From assembly GCA_018700655.1 (NCBI GenBank), contig JABIUG010000461.1:1-9328 (forward strand): a DNA stretch of 9,328 bases. Reading direction: 5' to 3'. This document shows, in pieces, positions 1-6,011 of the stretch (the first letter of the stretch is position 1; the number at the start of each line of letters is the position of its first letter). This DNA is from Rhodospirillaceae bacterium (lineage in GTDB: Bacteria; Pseudomonadota; Alphaproteobacteria; SP197). The translations under genes and the position numbers were made by a program. The notes under the pieces are model-generated. The model did no database searches. It was not told the DNA's origin and was given only the letters and a program-made list of their open reading frames with translations.

Positions 1-2
1 AC

Positions 3-140
3 CTCGCAATGCTCTCCCCCGAGATACTGGATACCATCGCATCTGGCACTCAGCCGATCGGCTTGACGACCGAGTATCTCTCTCGAAACAAGATATCTCC
101 TGTCTGGGCTGAGCAAGTCTGCCAGATCCAGATGCTTTGA
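3..140 (+). CDS. 3' end of a serine recombinase-like gene (partial, 5' end outside window)
   Basis: The frame is open from the window edge to a TGA at 138-140 and gives 45 residues. The order of motifs matches the extreme C-terminus of large serine recombinases/resolvases: an L-S-P-E-I-L-D-T-I stretch, then G-T-Q-P-I-G-L-T, and finally W-A-E-Q followed by a short hydrophobic end. In these proteins this is the tail after the DNA-binding and zinc-ribbon regions; the catalytic serine domain would lie upstream of the window. Two ATA codons (in I-L and I-S) are unlike the strongly GC-ending codons of the genes to the right, and local GC is lower, which suggests acquired DNA. I cannot tell whether the upstream part is intact. 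The family call rests on a short tail recognised by eye, so confidence is moderate. Confidence 0.6.
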   Translation, partial: LAMLSPEILDTIASGTQPIGLTTEYLSRNKISPVWAEQVCQIQML

Positions 141-236
141 AGCACACCGCCAGAACCAAACTCTCAGCGCCATAATCGCAAACAGAGACTGGGGCCGAGA
201 ATCGGCGTCCCAAACCGATCTCCTTCCGTCTCCATC

Positions 237-260
237 AAAAAGCCTGCCAGGCAAGCCTTT
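237..260 (-). terminator. Intrinsic terminator downstream of tRNA-Gln
   Basis: Read on the minus strand, GCTTGCC and GGCAGGC form a GC-rich stem with a tiny loop (one G-T wobble). It is extended by A-T and G-T pairs and runs directly into five T residues (A237-A241 on the + strand). It lies about 57 bases beyond the tRNA 3' end, a normal distance for a tRNA transcript. The reverse orientation has only three T residues, so it is a poorer terminator for the recombinase-like gene. Confidence 0.6.
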
Positions 261-316
261 GAATAGACGCCCTCTTCTCGCAAACACGTCAGAGAACCGG
301 AAATGACGGAAGTGGT

Positions 317-390
317 TGGCTGGGGGACCTGGATTCGAACCAGGACTATTCGGGTCAGAGCCGAAGGTTCTACCGTTAAACTATCCCCCA
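317..390 (-). tRNA. tRNA-Gln (anticodon CUG)
   Basis: The minus strand folds into a complete 74-nt cloverleaf. The acceptor stem is TGGGGGA paired with TCCCCCA, with discriminator G and an encoded CCA (317-319). The T-arm is CCTGG/CCAGG around TTCGAAT. The anticodon stem is TTCGG/CCGAA around the loop CTCTGAC, so the anticodon is CTG at 356-358 and reads CAG. The weak first pair (U1-A72) and G73 are known identity features of glutamine tRNAs. The gene has its own promoter to the right and a terminator to the left, and is divergent from recQ. Confidence 0.95.
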
Positions 391-428
391 GCAGGGACGG
401 CAGGCGCGTAGTTTACGCGAAGGCGCGC

Positions 429-457
429 GTTATGCCGAGCGCCAACCAAACTGTCAA
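429..457 (-). promoter_or_regulatory. Sigma-70-type promoter of tRNA-Gln
   Basis: On the minus strand a perfect -35 box TTGACA (452-457) is followed after 17 bases by CATAAC (429-434), four of six matches to TATAAT. Transcription would start around 421-424, giving a leader of about 30 nt before the mature tRNA 5' end at 390. That leader contains a small hairpin, CGCGTA/TACGCG with a 3-nt loop (405-419). Confidence 0.6.
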
Positions 458-506
458 CAGACCAGGGCTTTGCGATGGAGGCCTGGGCACATAGATTGCG
501 GTCATC

Positions 507-2357
507 GTGACCGACCTCCAGGAACCTCTTTCCGAATTTGATGTTGCGCCCGTTACCGGGCCCGGCAAGGGCGAGGTGTTGCATCGCACCTTTGGTTTCG
601 ACGGGTTTCGGCCCGGGCAGGAGCCGGTGGTCGATTGCCTGCTGGAAGGGCGCAATGCCCTGGTCATCATGCCCACGGGTGCTGGCAAGTCGCTGTGTTT
701 CCAGGTTCCAGCCTTGGTCAGGGGCGGCCTGACGGTGGTGGTCTCGCCGCTGGTTGCCCTGATGCAGAACCAGGTGGCTGCCTTGCGGCTGGCGGGGGTG
801 GCAGCAGCGTCCATCAATTCCTCGCGCGATCGCGATGACAATGTGGCGACCTGGCGTGCTGTTGCGGCAGGTGAGATCACCCTGCTTTACCTTTCGCCCG
901 AACGGCTGATGACCGAACGCATGCTGGCCGCCCTGGCGCGCCTGCCGCTTTCGATGATCGTGGTCGACGAGGTCCATTGCATCTCGCAATGGGGCCACAG
1001 CTTTCGCCCGGAATACGAGGCACTCACCACCCTGCGCGATATCTTTCCCGGCGTGCCGCTGGCCGGGTTCACCGCAACCGCCGACATGGTGACGCGCGAG
1101 GATATTGCGTCGCGCCTGTTTGGTGACCGTGTCGAGACCTTCATAGCCGGGTTCGACCGGCCGAACATACGTCTGGCCGTGACCTCGAAAAACAATGCGC
1201 GACAGCAGCTGCTGTCCTTTGCCGCCGAGCGGGAAGGCCAATGCGGCATCGTCTACTGCCTGTCGCGGCGCAAAACCGAGGAGATGGCCGCTGCCCTGGT
1301 CGATGCCGGGCACAACGCCTTTGCCTATCATGCCGGACTGGAATCCCATGACCGCAGGGTCCTGCTCGATCGTTTCCTGACCGAACCCGGCATCGTGATG
1401 ACCGCAACGATTGCCTTCGGAATGGGGATCGACAAACCCGATGTGCGTTACGTCGTCCATGTTGACCTGCCCGCCACGGTGGAAGCCTATTATCAGGAAC
1501 TGGGCCGGGCAGGGCGTGATGGTGAACCGGCCGATGCCGCGATGTTCTATGGCCTCGATGACATCCGCATGCGCCGCCACTTCATCGAGGAGAGCGAGGC
1601 CGAAGAGGCGCGCAAGCGGATCGATCATCGCAGGCTCGATGCCCTGCTGGCCTATTGTGAGGCTGTTGAGTGCCGCCGCATTTCACTGCTGAACTATTTC
1701 GGCGAGTCCTCGGGCCCTTGCGGCAATTGCGACATCTGTCTGGATCCCCCGACCATGGTCGACGGTACCCAGGCGGCAAAACACGCGGTTGAAGCGGTGC
1801 TCCAGACCGGCGAGCGGTTCGGTGTCGTCCATATCGTCGATGTGCTGACGGCCAAGGCGACCGACAAAGTGGCTCAGTTCGGTCATGGTGATCTGCCGGC
1901 CTATGGCCAGGGTGTTGATACCAAGCCGGCGGTCTGGCGCTCGATCCTGCGACAGCTCGTCGCGAGCCACATCCTTGAGGTCGACGTCGCAGGTTACGGC
2001 GGCTTGCGCACGACTCCCCGGGGCAACGCGATCCAGCGTGGCGAAGAGACCATCGAGCTGCGCGAGGAAAGTCTGAAAAGCACGGCACGGACGAAATCCA
2101 AACGGGGCAGCGCCGCGCAGAAGGCGGTCGCACAGGGCGATCTGGGCCTGTTGCAGGCCCTGAAGGATCTGCGTCTCTCCCTGGCGCGCGAACGCGGTGT
2201 TCCGCCCTATGTCGTTTTTCATGACGCCACACTGATCGAACTTGCCGCATCCAAGCCTGCAAACCAGGAAGAATTCGGCCATATCCACGGTGTCGGGGCC
2301 TCGAAACTGAAACGGTTTGCCGATCCGTTTCTGGAACTGATCGCACAACATCGTTGA
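507..2357 (+). CDS. recQ: ATP-dependent DNA helicase RecQ
   Basis: 3'-5' superfamily 2 DNA helicase of the RecF recombination-repair pathway, acting on gaps, forks and D-loops. The 616 residues are close to the 609 of E. coli RecQ, and all domains are visible. Motif 0 is FRPGQ (34-38), Walker A PTGAGKS (56-62), Walker B/motif II DEVH (154-157) followed by CISQWGHSFRPEY, and motif III TATAD (189-193). FDRPNI follows at 216-221. The second RecA lobe has YHAGLE, ATIAFGMGIDKPDVR and QELGRAGRDG (330-339). Zinc ligands are C389, C405, C408 and C411. An RQC winged helix spans about 415-515 and an HRDC domain about 548-616. An in-frame stop at 492 forces the start to GTG 507 or GTG 576; 507 keeps the normal segment before FRPGQ. 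No good Shine-Dalgarno precedes it. Motif II reads DEVH where DEAH is usual in RecQ. Confidence 0.97.
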   Translation: MTDLQEPLSEFDVAPVTGPGKGEVLHRTFGFDGFRPGQEPVVDCLLEGRNALVIMPTGAGKSLCFQVPALVRGGLTVVVSPLVALMQNQVAALRLAGVAAASINSSRDRDDNVATWRAVAAGEITLLYLSPERLMTERMLAALARLPLSMIVVDEVHCISQWGHSFRPEYEALTTLRDIFPGVPLAGFTATADMVTREDIASRLFGDRVETFIAGFDRPNIRLAVTSKNNARQQLLSFAAEREGQCGIVYCLSRRKTEEMAAALVDAGHNAFAYHAGLESHDRRVLLDRFLTEPGIVMTATIAFGMGIDKPDVRYVVHVDLPATVEAYYQELGRAGRDGEPADAAMFYGLDDIRMRRHFIEESEAEEARKRIDHRRLDALLAYCEAVECRRISLLNYFGESSGPCGNCDICLDPPTMVDGTQAAKHAVEAVLQTGERFGVVHIVDVLTAKATDKVAQFGHGDLPAYGQGVDTKPAVWRSILRQLVASHILEVDVAGYGGLRTTPRGNAIQRGEETIELREESLKSTARTKSKRGSAAQKAVAQGDLGLLQALKDLRLSLARERGVPPYVVFHDATLIELAASKPANQEEFGHIHGVGASKLKRFADPFLELIAQHR

Positions 2358-2502
2358 TTGTCGCGACGTCGCGCTGCTGCCTCTCTTCTGGCGACCTCCA
2401 GGCAAGGCCGGACAGCCTGACCTGCACAGCGCAGCCGGTTTCCCTTTGGCCGAAATTCGGGCTAGAGAGGTAGGGCGCACCTGTGAAGATGAGGTTGGTT
2501 CA

Positions 2503-3588
2503 GTGGTTGTGGGGTTTTACGACAATGGGCGAAAACGACGGAACGGGCGACCGGCCCACCGTCGCGATCAGCACACCTATGCCGCCATCGACCTTGGAAC
2601 AAACAACTGCCGGTTGCTGGTCGCGCGGCCCAGCCGCGAGGGTTTTAGGGTCATCGACGCCTTTTCCCGAATCGTGCGCCTGGGCGAAGGCCTTCATGCC
2701 AGCGGAAACCTTTCGGATGCCGCGATTGAGCGCACGATCGAAGCGCTCCATGTCTGTGCCGGAAAGATGCAACGCCGGGGTGTCGATCGCGCACGCTGCA
2801 TCGCAACCGAGGCCTGCCGCAGGGCAGCCAACGGCACTGGTTTTCTGGAACGCGTCCAGGCTGAGACCGGCATCTCCTTTGAGATCATCGACCCCGATGA
2901 AGAGGTCCGCCTGGCGTTTGTCGGGTGCCAGCCACTGATCGAATCCTGGGCGCGCCGTGTCGTGGTGCTCGATATCGGTGGCGGCAGCACGGAGCTTTCC
3001 TGGCTTGAGATCGCATCTGATGGTTCCAGCAACCTCTCGGCATGGGTTTCGTTGCCCTGCGGCGTTGTCTCGCTTGTTGAACGGTTCGACGCGCCCGACG
3101 TCCAGGACGTGAGTTATGAAGACATGGTCGGCCATGTCGAAAAGATGATCGGAACTTTCGAGGCCGAGCACGGCATGGCCCGGCACCTTCCTTCCGGTGA
3201 TGTCCAGATGATCGGAACCTCGGGCACCGTCACCACGCTGGCCGGTATTCATCTCGACCTGCCCCATTACGACCGGCGCCAGGTCGACGGCATGGTGATT
3301 GCGTTTGAAGACCTCGATGCCGTGACCGGTCGCCTACGTCTGATGTCGCTGGCCGAGCGTGCCGAAGTGCCCTGTGTCGGGCGCGACCGTGCCGATCTGG
3401 TGGTTGCCGGCGCTGCTATCCTCGAAGCGGTGCGCCGGGTCTGGCCGCTCAAGCGGCTCTCTGTCGCGGATCGTGGCCTGCGCGAAGGTGTTCTGCTGGG
3501 CATGATGGCCCAGGACCGGGTCGGTCACGGAACACCTGCTGCAAATACGCCTGGCGAGCCGCACACGGCCGCCGACGCAGCACAGTGA
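2503..3588 (+). CDS. ppx: Ppx/GppA family phosphatase (exopolyphosphatase or pppGpp phosphohydrolase)
   Basis: Cytoplasmic enzyme of the ASKHA fold that removes terminal phosphate from polyphosphate and/or converts pppGpp to ppGpp; sequence alone does not separate the two. The 361 residues include the first phosphate-binding loop AAIDLGTNNCRLLVA (27-41), a general-base region D-P-D-E-E-V-R with E134 as the likely catalytic glutamate, the second loop VLDIGGGSTEL (155-165), GTSGTVTTLAG (238-248) and a C-terminal VADRGLREGVLLGMM. It is the short, two-domain form without the C-terminal HD-like extension of E. coli Ppx (about 500 residues). The start is uncertain: GTG 2503 has GATGAGG upstream and a basic N-terminus follows. 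TTG 2446 would add 19 residues whose codons (AGA, GTA, CGG) look non-coding; GTG 2509 is also possible. The stop overlaps the rlmE start by 4 bp (GTGA), which implies translational coupling. Confidence 0.9.
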   Translation: MVVGFYDNGRKRRNGRPAHRRDQHTYAAIDLGTNNCRLLVARPSREGFRVIDAFSRIVRLGEGLHASGNLSDAAIERTIEALHVCAGKMQRRGVDRARCIATEACRRAANGTGFLERVQAETGISFEIIDPDEEVRLAFVGCQPLIESWARRVVVLDIGGGSTELSWLEIASDGSSNLSAWVSLPCGVVSLVERFDAPDVQDVSYEDMVGHVEKMIGTFEAEHGMARHLPSGDVQMIGTSGTVTTLAGIHLDLPHYDRRQVDGMVIAFEDLDAVTGRLRLMSLAERAEVPCVGRDRADLVVAGAAILEAVRRVWPLKRLSVADRGLREGVLLGMMAQDRVGHGTPAANTPGEPHTAADAAQ

Positions 3589-4292
3589 GCCCCCCTGAAG
3601 GCCCGGGCGGCAAGGGCCCCAACAAACCGCGTGGACGGGCCCTGAAACAACGGGTCAAGACAGCCAAACGGCGCAAGACCTCCTCGACCCGGTGGCTGCA
3701 GCGCCAGCTCAACGACCCCTATGTCGCCGGTGCGCGCGAGGAAGGTTACCGCTCACGCGCGGCCTACAAGCTGATCCAGCTCGACGAGCGATTTAGCCTG
3801 CTGCGCAAGGGTACCCGCGTGGTCGACTTGGGTTCTGCACCCGGCGGCTGGTCGCAGATCGCGGCAAAGATTGTGGGAGGTGCTCCGGTCATCGCCATCG
3901 ACCTTCAGGAGGTGGAACCGATCGCCGGTGTCGAGATGATCGTGGGCGATGCTACCGATCCCGATATGCAACAGGCCATTCGCGCAGCCCTGGCAGGACC
4001 GGCCGATCTGGTGATGTCCGACATGGCCGCTGCAGCGACCGGGCACCGCACGACCGACCACATGCGTACCATGTCGCTGGCCGAGGAGGCCTATGCCATC
4101 GCGACCCGCCTGCTGGCGCCAGGCGGTGCGTTCATCGCCAAAGTTCTGCGTGGCGGTGCCGATGATGTCCTGCTCAAGGCCCTGAAAAAGGACTTCGTCA
4201 AGGTGACCCACGTCAAACCGGAAGCCAGCAGGCAGGACTCGCGCGAGATCTATGTCGTCGCGACCGGCTTTCGCGGCGAGGCTACGGCCTAG
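3585..4292 (+). CDS. rlmE: 23S rRNA (uridine-2552-2'-O)-methyltransferase RlmE (FtsJ/RrmJ)
   Basis: SAM-dependent 2'-O-methyltransferase that modifies U2552 in the A-loop of 23S rRNA, a late step in 50S maturation. Of 235 residues, 1-45 form a very basic, glycine- and lysine-rich N-terminal tail suited to rRNA binding. The SAM motif is VVDLGSAPGGWSQ (79-91). The catalytic K-D-K-E tetrad is K62 (in RAAYKL), D146 (in MSDMAAAATGHR), K186 (in FIAKVLRGG) and E221 (in SRQDSREIYVV), matching K38/D124/K164/E199 of E. coli RrmJ. The GTG start at 3585 overlaps the stop of the Ppx/GppA gene (GTGA), a pairing common in alphaproteobacteria. No clear terminator follows; the next unit has its own promoter. 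Confidence 0.96.
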   Translation: MSPPEGPGGKGPNKPRGRALKQRVKTAKRRKTSSTRWLQRQLNDPYVAGAREEGYRSRAAYKLIQLDERFSLLRKGTRVVDLGSAPGGWSQIAAKIVGGAPVIAIDLQEVEPIAGVEMIVGDATDPDMQQAIRAALAGPADLVMSDMAAAATGHRTTDHMRTMSLAEEAYAIATRLLAPGGAFIAKVLRGGADDVLLKALKKDFVKVTHVKPEASRQDSREIYVVATGFRGEATA

Positions 4293-4309
4293 GCAGCTCC
4301 CCTGTAACG

Positions 4310-4337
4310 TTGTCAGGCGTTCGCCTTGCTCTATAGT
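4310..4337 (+). promoter_or_regulatory. Sigma-70-type promoter for the solute-binding protein gene
   Basis: TTGTCA (4310-4315) and TATAGT (4332-4337), each five of six consensus matches, are separated by 16 bases. Transcription would start near 4344, leaving a leader of about 75 nt to the ATG at 4420. The promoter sits just after the rlmE stop, so the downstream gene is an independent unit. Confidence 0.55.
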
Positions 4338-4419
4338 ACCTAAGCTTGGCGGGATATTTGTCCGTTGTAGACGCCCGAGGGTGGCGTCATGAGCAGATCC
4401 AACAAGGGAGAATCAATCC

Positions 4420-5562
4420 ATGGAATCCAAACGCGACGTCGAGAGATTTCTCGATAACTACAAGATGGGCCGCCTTTCCAGGCGCGAGTTCAAGGCCGGT
4501 CTGGCTTCGGTTGGCCTGGTTTCGACCGTAGCGCCGATGGCCAGCAACAAGGCGTTTGCCGGCGACGACGATCCGTTGTGCTTCACCTGGGGCGGTTACG
4601 AAGTGCCCGAGATGCACATGAACTATATCGAGAAATACGGCGAATCGCCGAACTTCGCGCTGTGGGGCGATGAGGAAGAGGCCGAAGCCAAGATGATCGC
4701 GGGTTTCAAGGCTGACGTGTCCATGCCCTGCTCCTACAAGGTGCAGAAGTGGAACGATCTCGGCTTCCTGCAGCCGATCGACACCAGCCGCCTGGAGTAC
4801 TGGGACGACATCATCCCTGCGCTGCAGGGTGTGCCCGACATGCGGATCGGCGACGACCAGATGATGGTCTGTGCCTGGTGGGGCCTGACTTCGGTCACCT
4901 TCCGCACGGATCTGGCGCCGGAATATGTCGATCCGGAAAATCACAGCTGGGGCATCCTGTGGGATCCCAAATATGCCGGTCGCCTGTCGATGATCGACAG
5001 CCTGATCGATGGTGTGATGGTCGCGGCGATCTATTCGGGTGCCGAAGACCCGTTCAACATGACGCCTGCCGAGGTTGCCAAGACCAAGGACCTGATGGTC
5101 GCCCAGCGTCCCCTGCTGCGTTACTATACCAACGATACGACGAGCTGGGAACAGGCGCTTGCTTCGGGTGAACTGATTGCCGCTGCGTCGTGGAACTCGA
5201 CGCCGCTCAATCTGATTCAACAGGACATTCCGGTTGCCTTCATGAATCCCAAGGAAGGCCCGATGACCTGGACCTGCGGCATCTCGCTGATGTCGTTTGC
5301 CGATGAGAACAAGGTCGACCGCGCCTATGACCTGATCGACGCCTTCCTGGCGCCGAACACCGGTCATTTCTGGGTTGAAAGCTACGGCATGGGCCATTCG
5401 AACCAGGAGACCTACAAGGCCTTCTCGGCAGAAGAACTCTCCATGCGTGGACTGCCACCTGAGGATGTCGAAGGCTACATCAAGTCCGGCATCTTCCAGG
5501 CCACGATCCAGAACGAGCCGGAACTGCAGGAAATGTACGAAGAGGTGAAGGCCGGCTTCTAA
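4420..5562 (+). CDS. PotD-like ABC transporter substrate-binding protein with a twin-arginine leader
   Basis: Periplasmic solute-binding protein of the spermidine/putrescine-binding (PotD/PotF) superfamily, 380 residues. The start is firm: AAGGGAG lies nine bases before the ATG. A twin-arginine signal (S20-R21-R22-E23-F24-K25) is followed by a weakly hydrophobic stretch and an AFA|G cleavage site after residue 47, so export is predicted through the Tat pathway, folded; there is no lipobox cysteine. By-eye alignment to PotD places W57 and Y60 (in FTWGGYEVPEM) at the first pocket segment, W258 (in ASWNST) and W284 (in TWTCG) at later pocket tryptophans. However, the acidic residues that grip polyamine nitrogens in E. 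coli PotD appear replaced: Glu36 by G59 and Asp257 by C286. The ligand may therefore not be a classic polyamine. No permease or ATPase gene is in the window. A promoter and a terminator bracket the gene, indicating a monocistronic transcript. Confidence 0.88.
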   Translation: MESKRDVERFLDNYKMGRLSRREFKAGLASVGLVSTVAPMASNKAFAGDDDPLCFTWGGYEVPEMHMNYIEKYGESPNFALWGDEEEAEAKMIAGFKADVSMPCSYKVQKWNDLGFLQPIDTSRLEYWDDIIPALQGVPDMRIGDDQMMVCAWWGLTSVTFRTDLAPEYVDPENHSWGILWDPKYAGRLSMIDSLIDGVMVAAIYSGAEDPFNMTPAEVAKTKDLMVAQRPLLRYYTNDTTSWEQALASGELIAAASWNSTPLNLIQQDIPVAFMNPKEGPMTWTCGISLMSFADENKVDRAYDLIDAFLAPNTGHFWVESYGMGHSNQETYKAFSAEELSMRGLPPEDVEGYIKSGIFQATIQNEPELQEMYEEVKAGF

Positions 5563-5590
5563 GCCCGTCGATTTCACTTTGATTTCTGAG

Positions 5591-5625
5591 AACGGGGTGG
5601 TCTTTGGGCTGCCCCGTTTTTCTTT
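5591..5625 (+). terminator. Intrinsic terminator after the solute-binding protein gene
   Basis: AACGGGG (5591-5597) pairs with CCCCGTT (5612-5618); weaker pairs, several of them G-T, continue inward. The stem runs straight into a T-rich tract (five T at 5617-5621, then more T-rich sequence). It lies 28 bases after the stop codon at 5562, a classic rho-independent arrangement. Confidence 0.8.
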
Positions 5626-5627
5626 CT

Positions 5628-5908
5628 TGTTTTGCCTAAGGCGCAGGCGTTCACTCCGCTCACTTGGCTTCCGCGCCTTTGGCGCGCCGGCGCGGTCGCA
5701 CCGGTCGGCGGCCGCTACGCTCTCGCCGCCGAACGCAATGACTGACGGCATTGATGTTTCGAACAAGATAACCGGGGCGCCTTTTCGGTGAGCGACCGCG
5801 AGCCCGCGCCAACGGCGCGTTAGCCAAACGAGCGGAGCGAGAGCTGGCGCTTGAGGCTAATCAAACAAAACATGGAGCGAACGCCGGCGTCTGAGGCTGA
5901 ACAAAAAC
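5628..5908. repeat. GC-rich repeat with long imperfect inverted arms and an extra half copy
   Basis: The left arm (about 5628-5699) read in reverse complement lines up along most of its length with the right arm (about 5792-5872). Shared blocks in order are GCGACCGCG, a GCGCC-rich segment, AGCCAA, GAGCGGAG, a TGCGC/GGCGC segment and a final AACA. A second direct half copy follows at 5873-5908 (GGAGCGAACGCCGGCGTCTG and AGGCTGAACAAAAAC). The arms enclose about 90 bases (5700-5791) with no recognised content. No transposase, convincing ORF or flanking duplication is visible. It resembles a dispersed intergenic repeat or a non-autonomous element rather than a gene. It fills most of the 449-base gap between the binding-protein gene and guaB. 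Confidence 0.65.
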
Positions 5909-6011
5909 TCCCGCACATACCACCTATGCACAATTCCGGGGCGCAATCTGCTTGGCCGTTGCGGTCCTTCGTGATACTTGACCGCGCTACTTCAGGCATA
6001 AAGAGGTGGCG
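5909..6011 (+). promoter_or_regulatory. guaB upstream region (no strong promoter recognised)
   Basis: This is the non-repeat part of the gap before guaB and should hold its promoter. The best sigma-70-like pair I can find is weak: TTGGCC (5952-5957) and GATACT (5973-5978), only 15 bases apart. A GAGG ribosome-binding site (6003-6006) lies five bases before the ATG at 6012. I see no convincing purine operator or riboswitch fold. Confidence 0.3.

Noticed and set aside
1..316. Direct repeat of the tRNA-Gln 3' end as an att site
   Set aside because: I looked for a second copy of the tRNA 3' portion in this stretch and found none; the other end of any element would be outside the window.
303..494. 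Short + strand reading frame across the tRNA
   Set aside because: It covers the tRNA and its promoter on the opposite strand; the peptide is a translation of structural RNA sequence.
381..1628. Minus-strand reading frame opposite recQ
   Set aside because: It is the antisense shadow of RecQ, and its end overlaps the tRNA-Gln gene.
4387..5766. Minus-strand reading frame (459 codons) opposite the solute-binding protein gene
   Set aside because: It is antisense to a clearly coding gene; its first part is a translation of the GC-rich repeat and the terminator region.
5579..5791. Small + strand reading frame in the gap before guaB
   Set aside because: It starts inside the terminator and runs through the inverted repeat; the Arg/Ser/Ala-rich peptide has no ribosome-binding site or recognisable motif.
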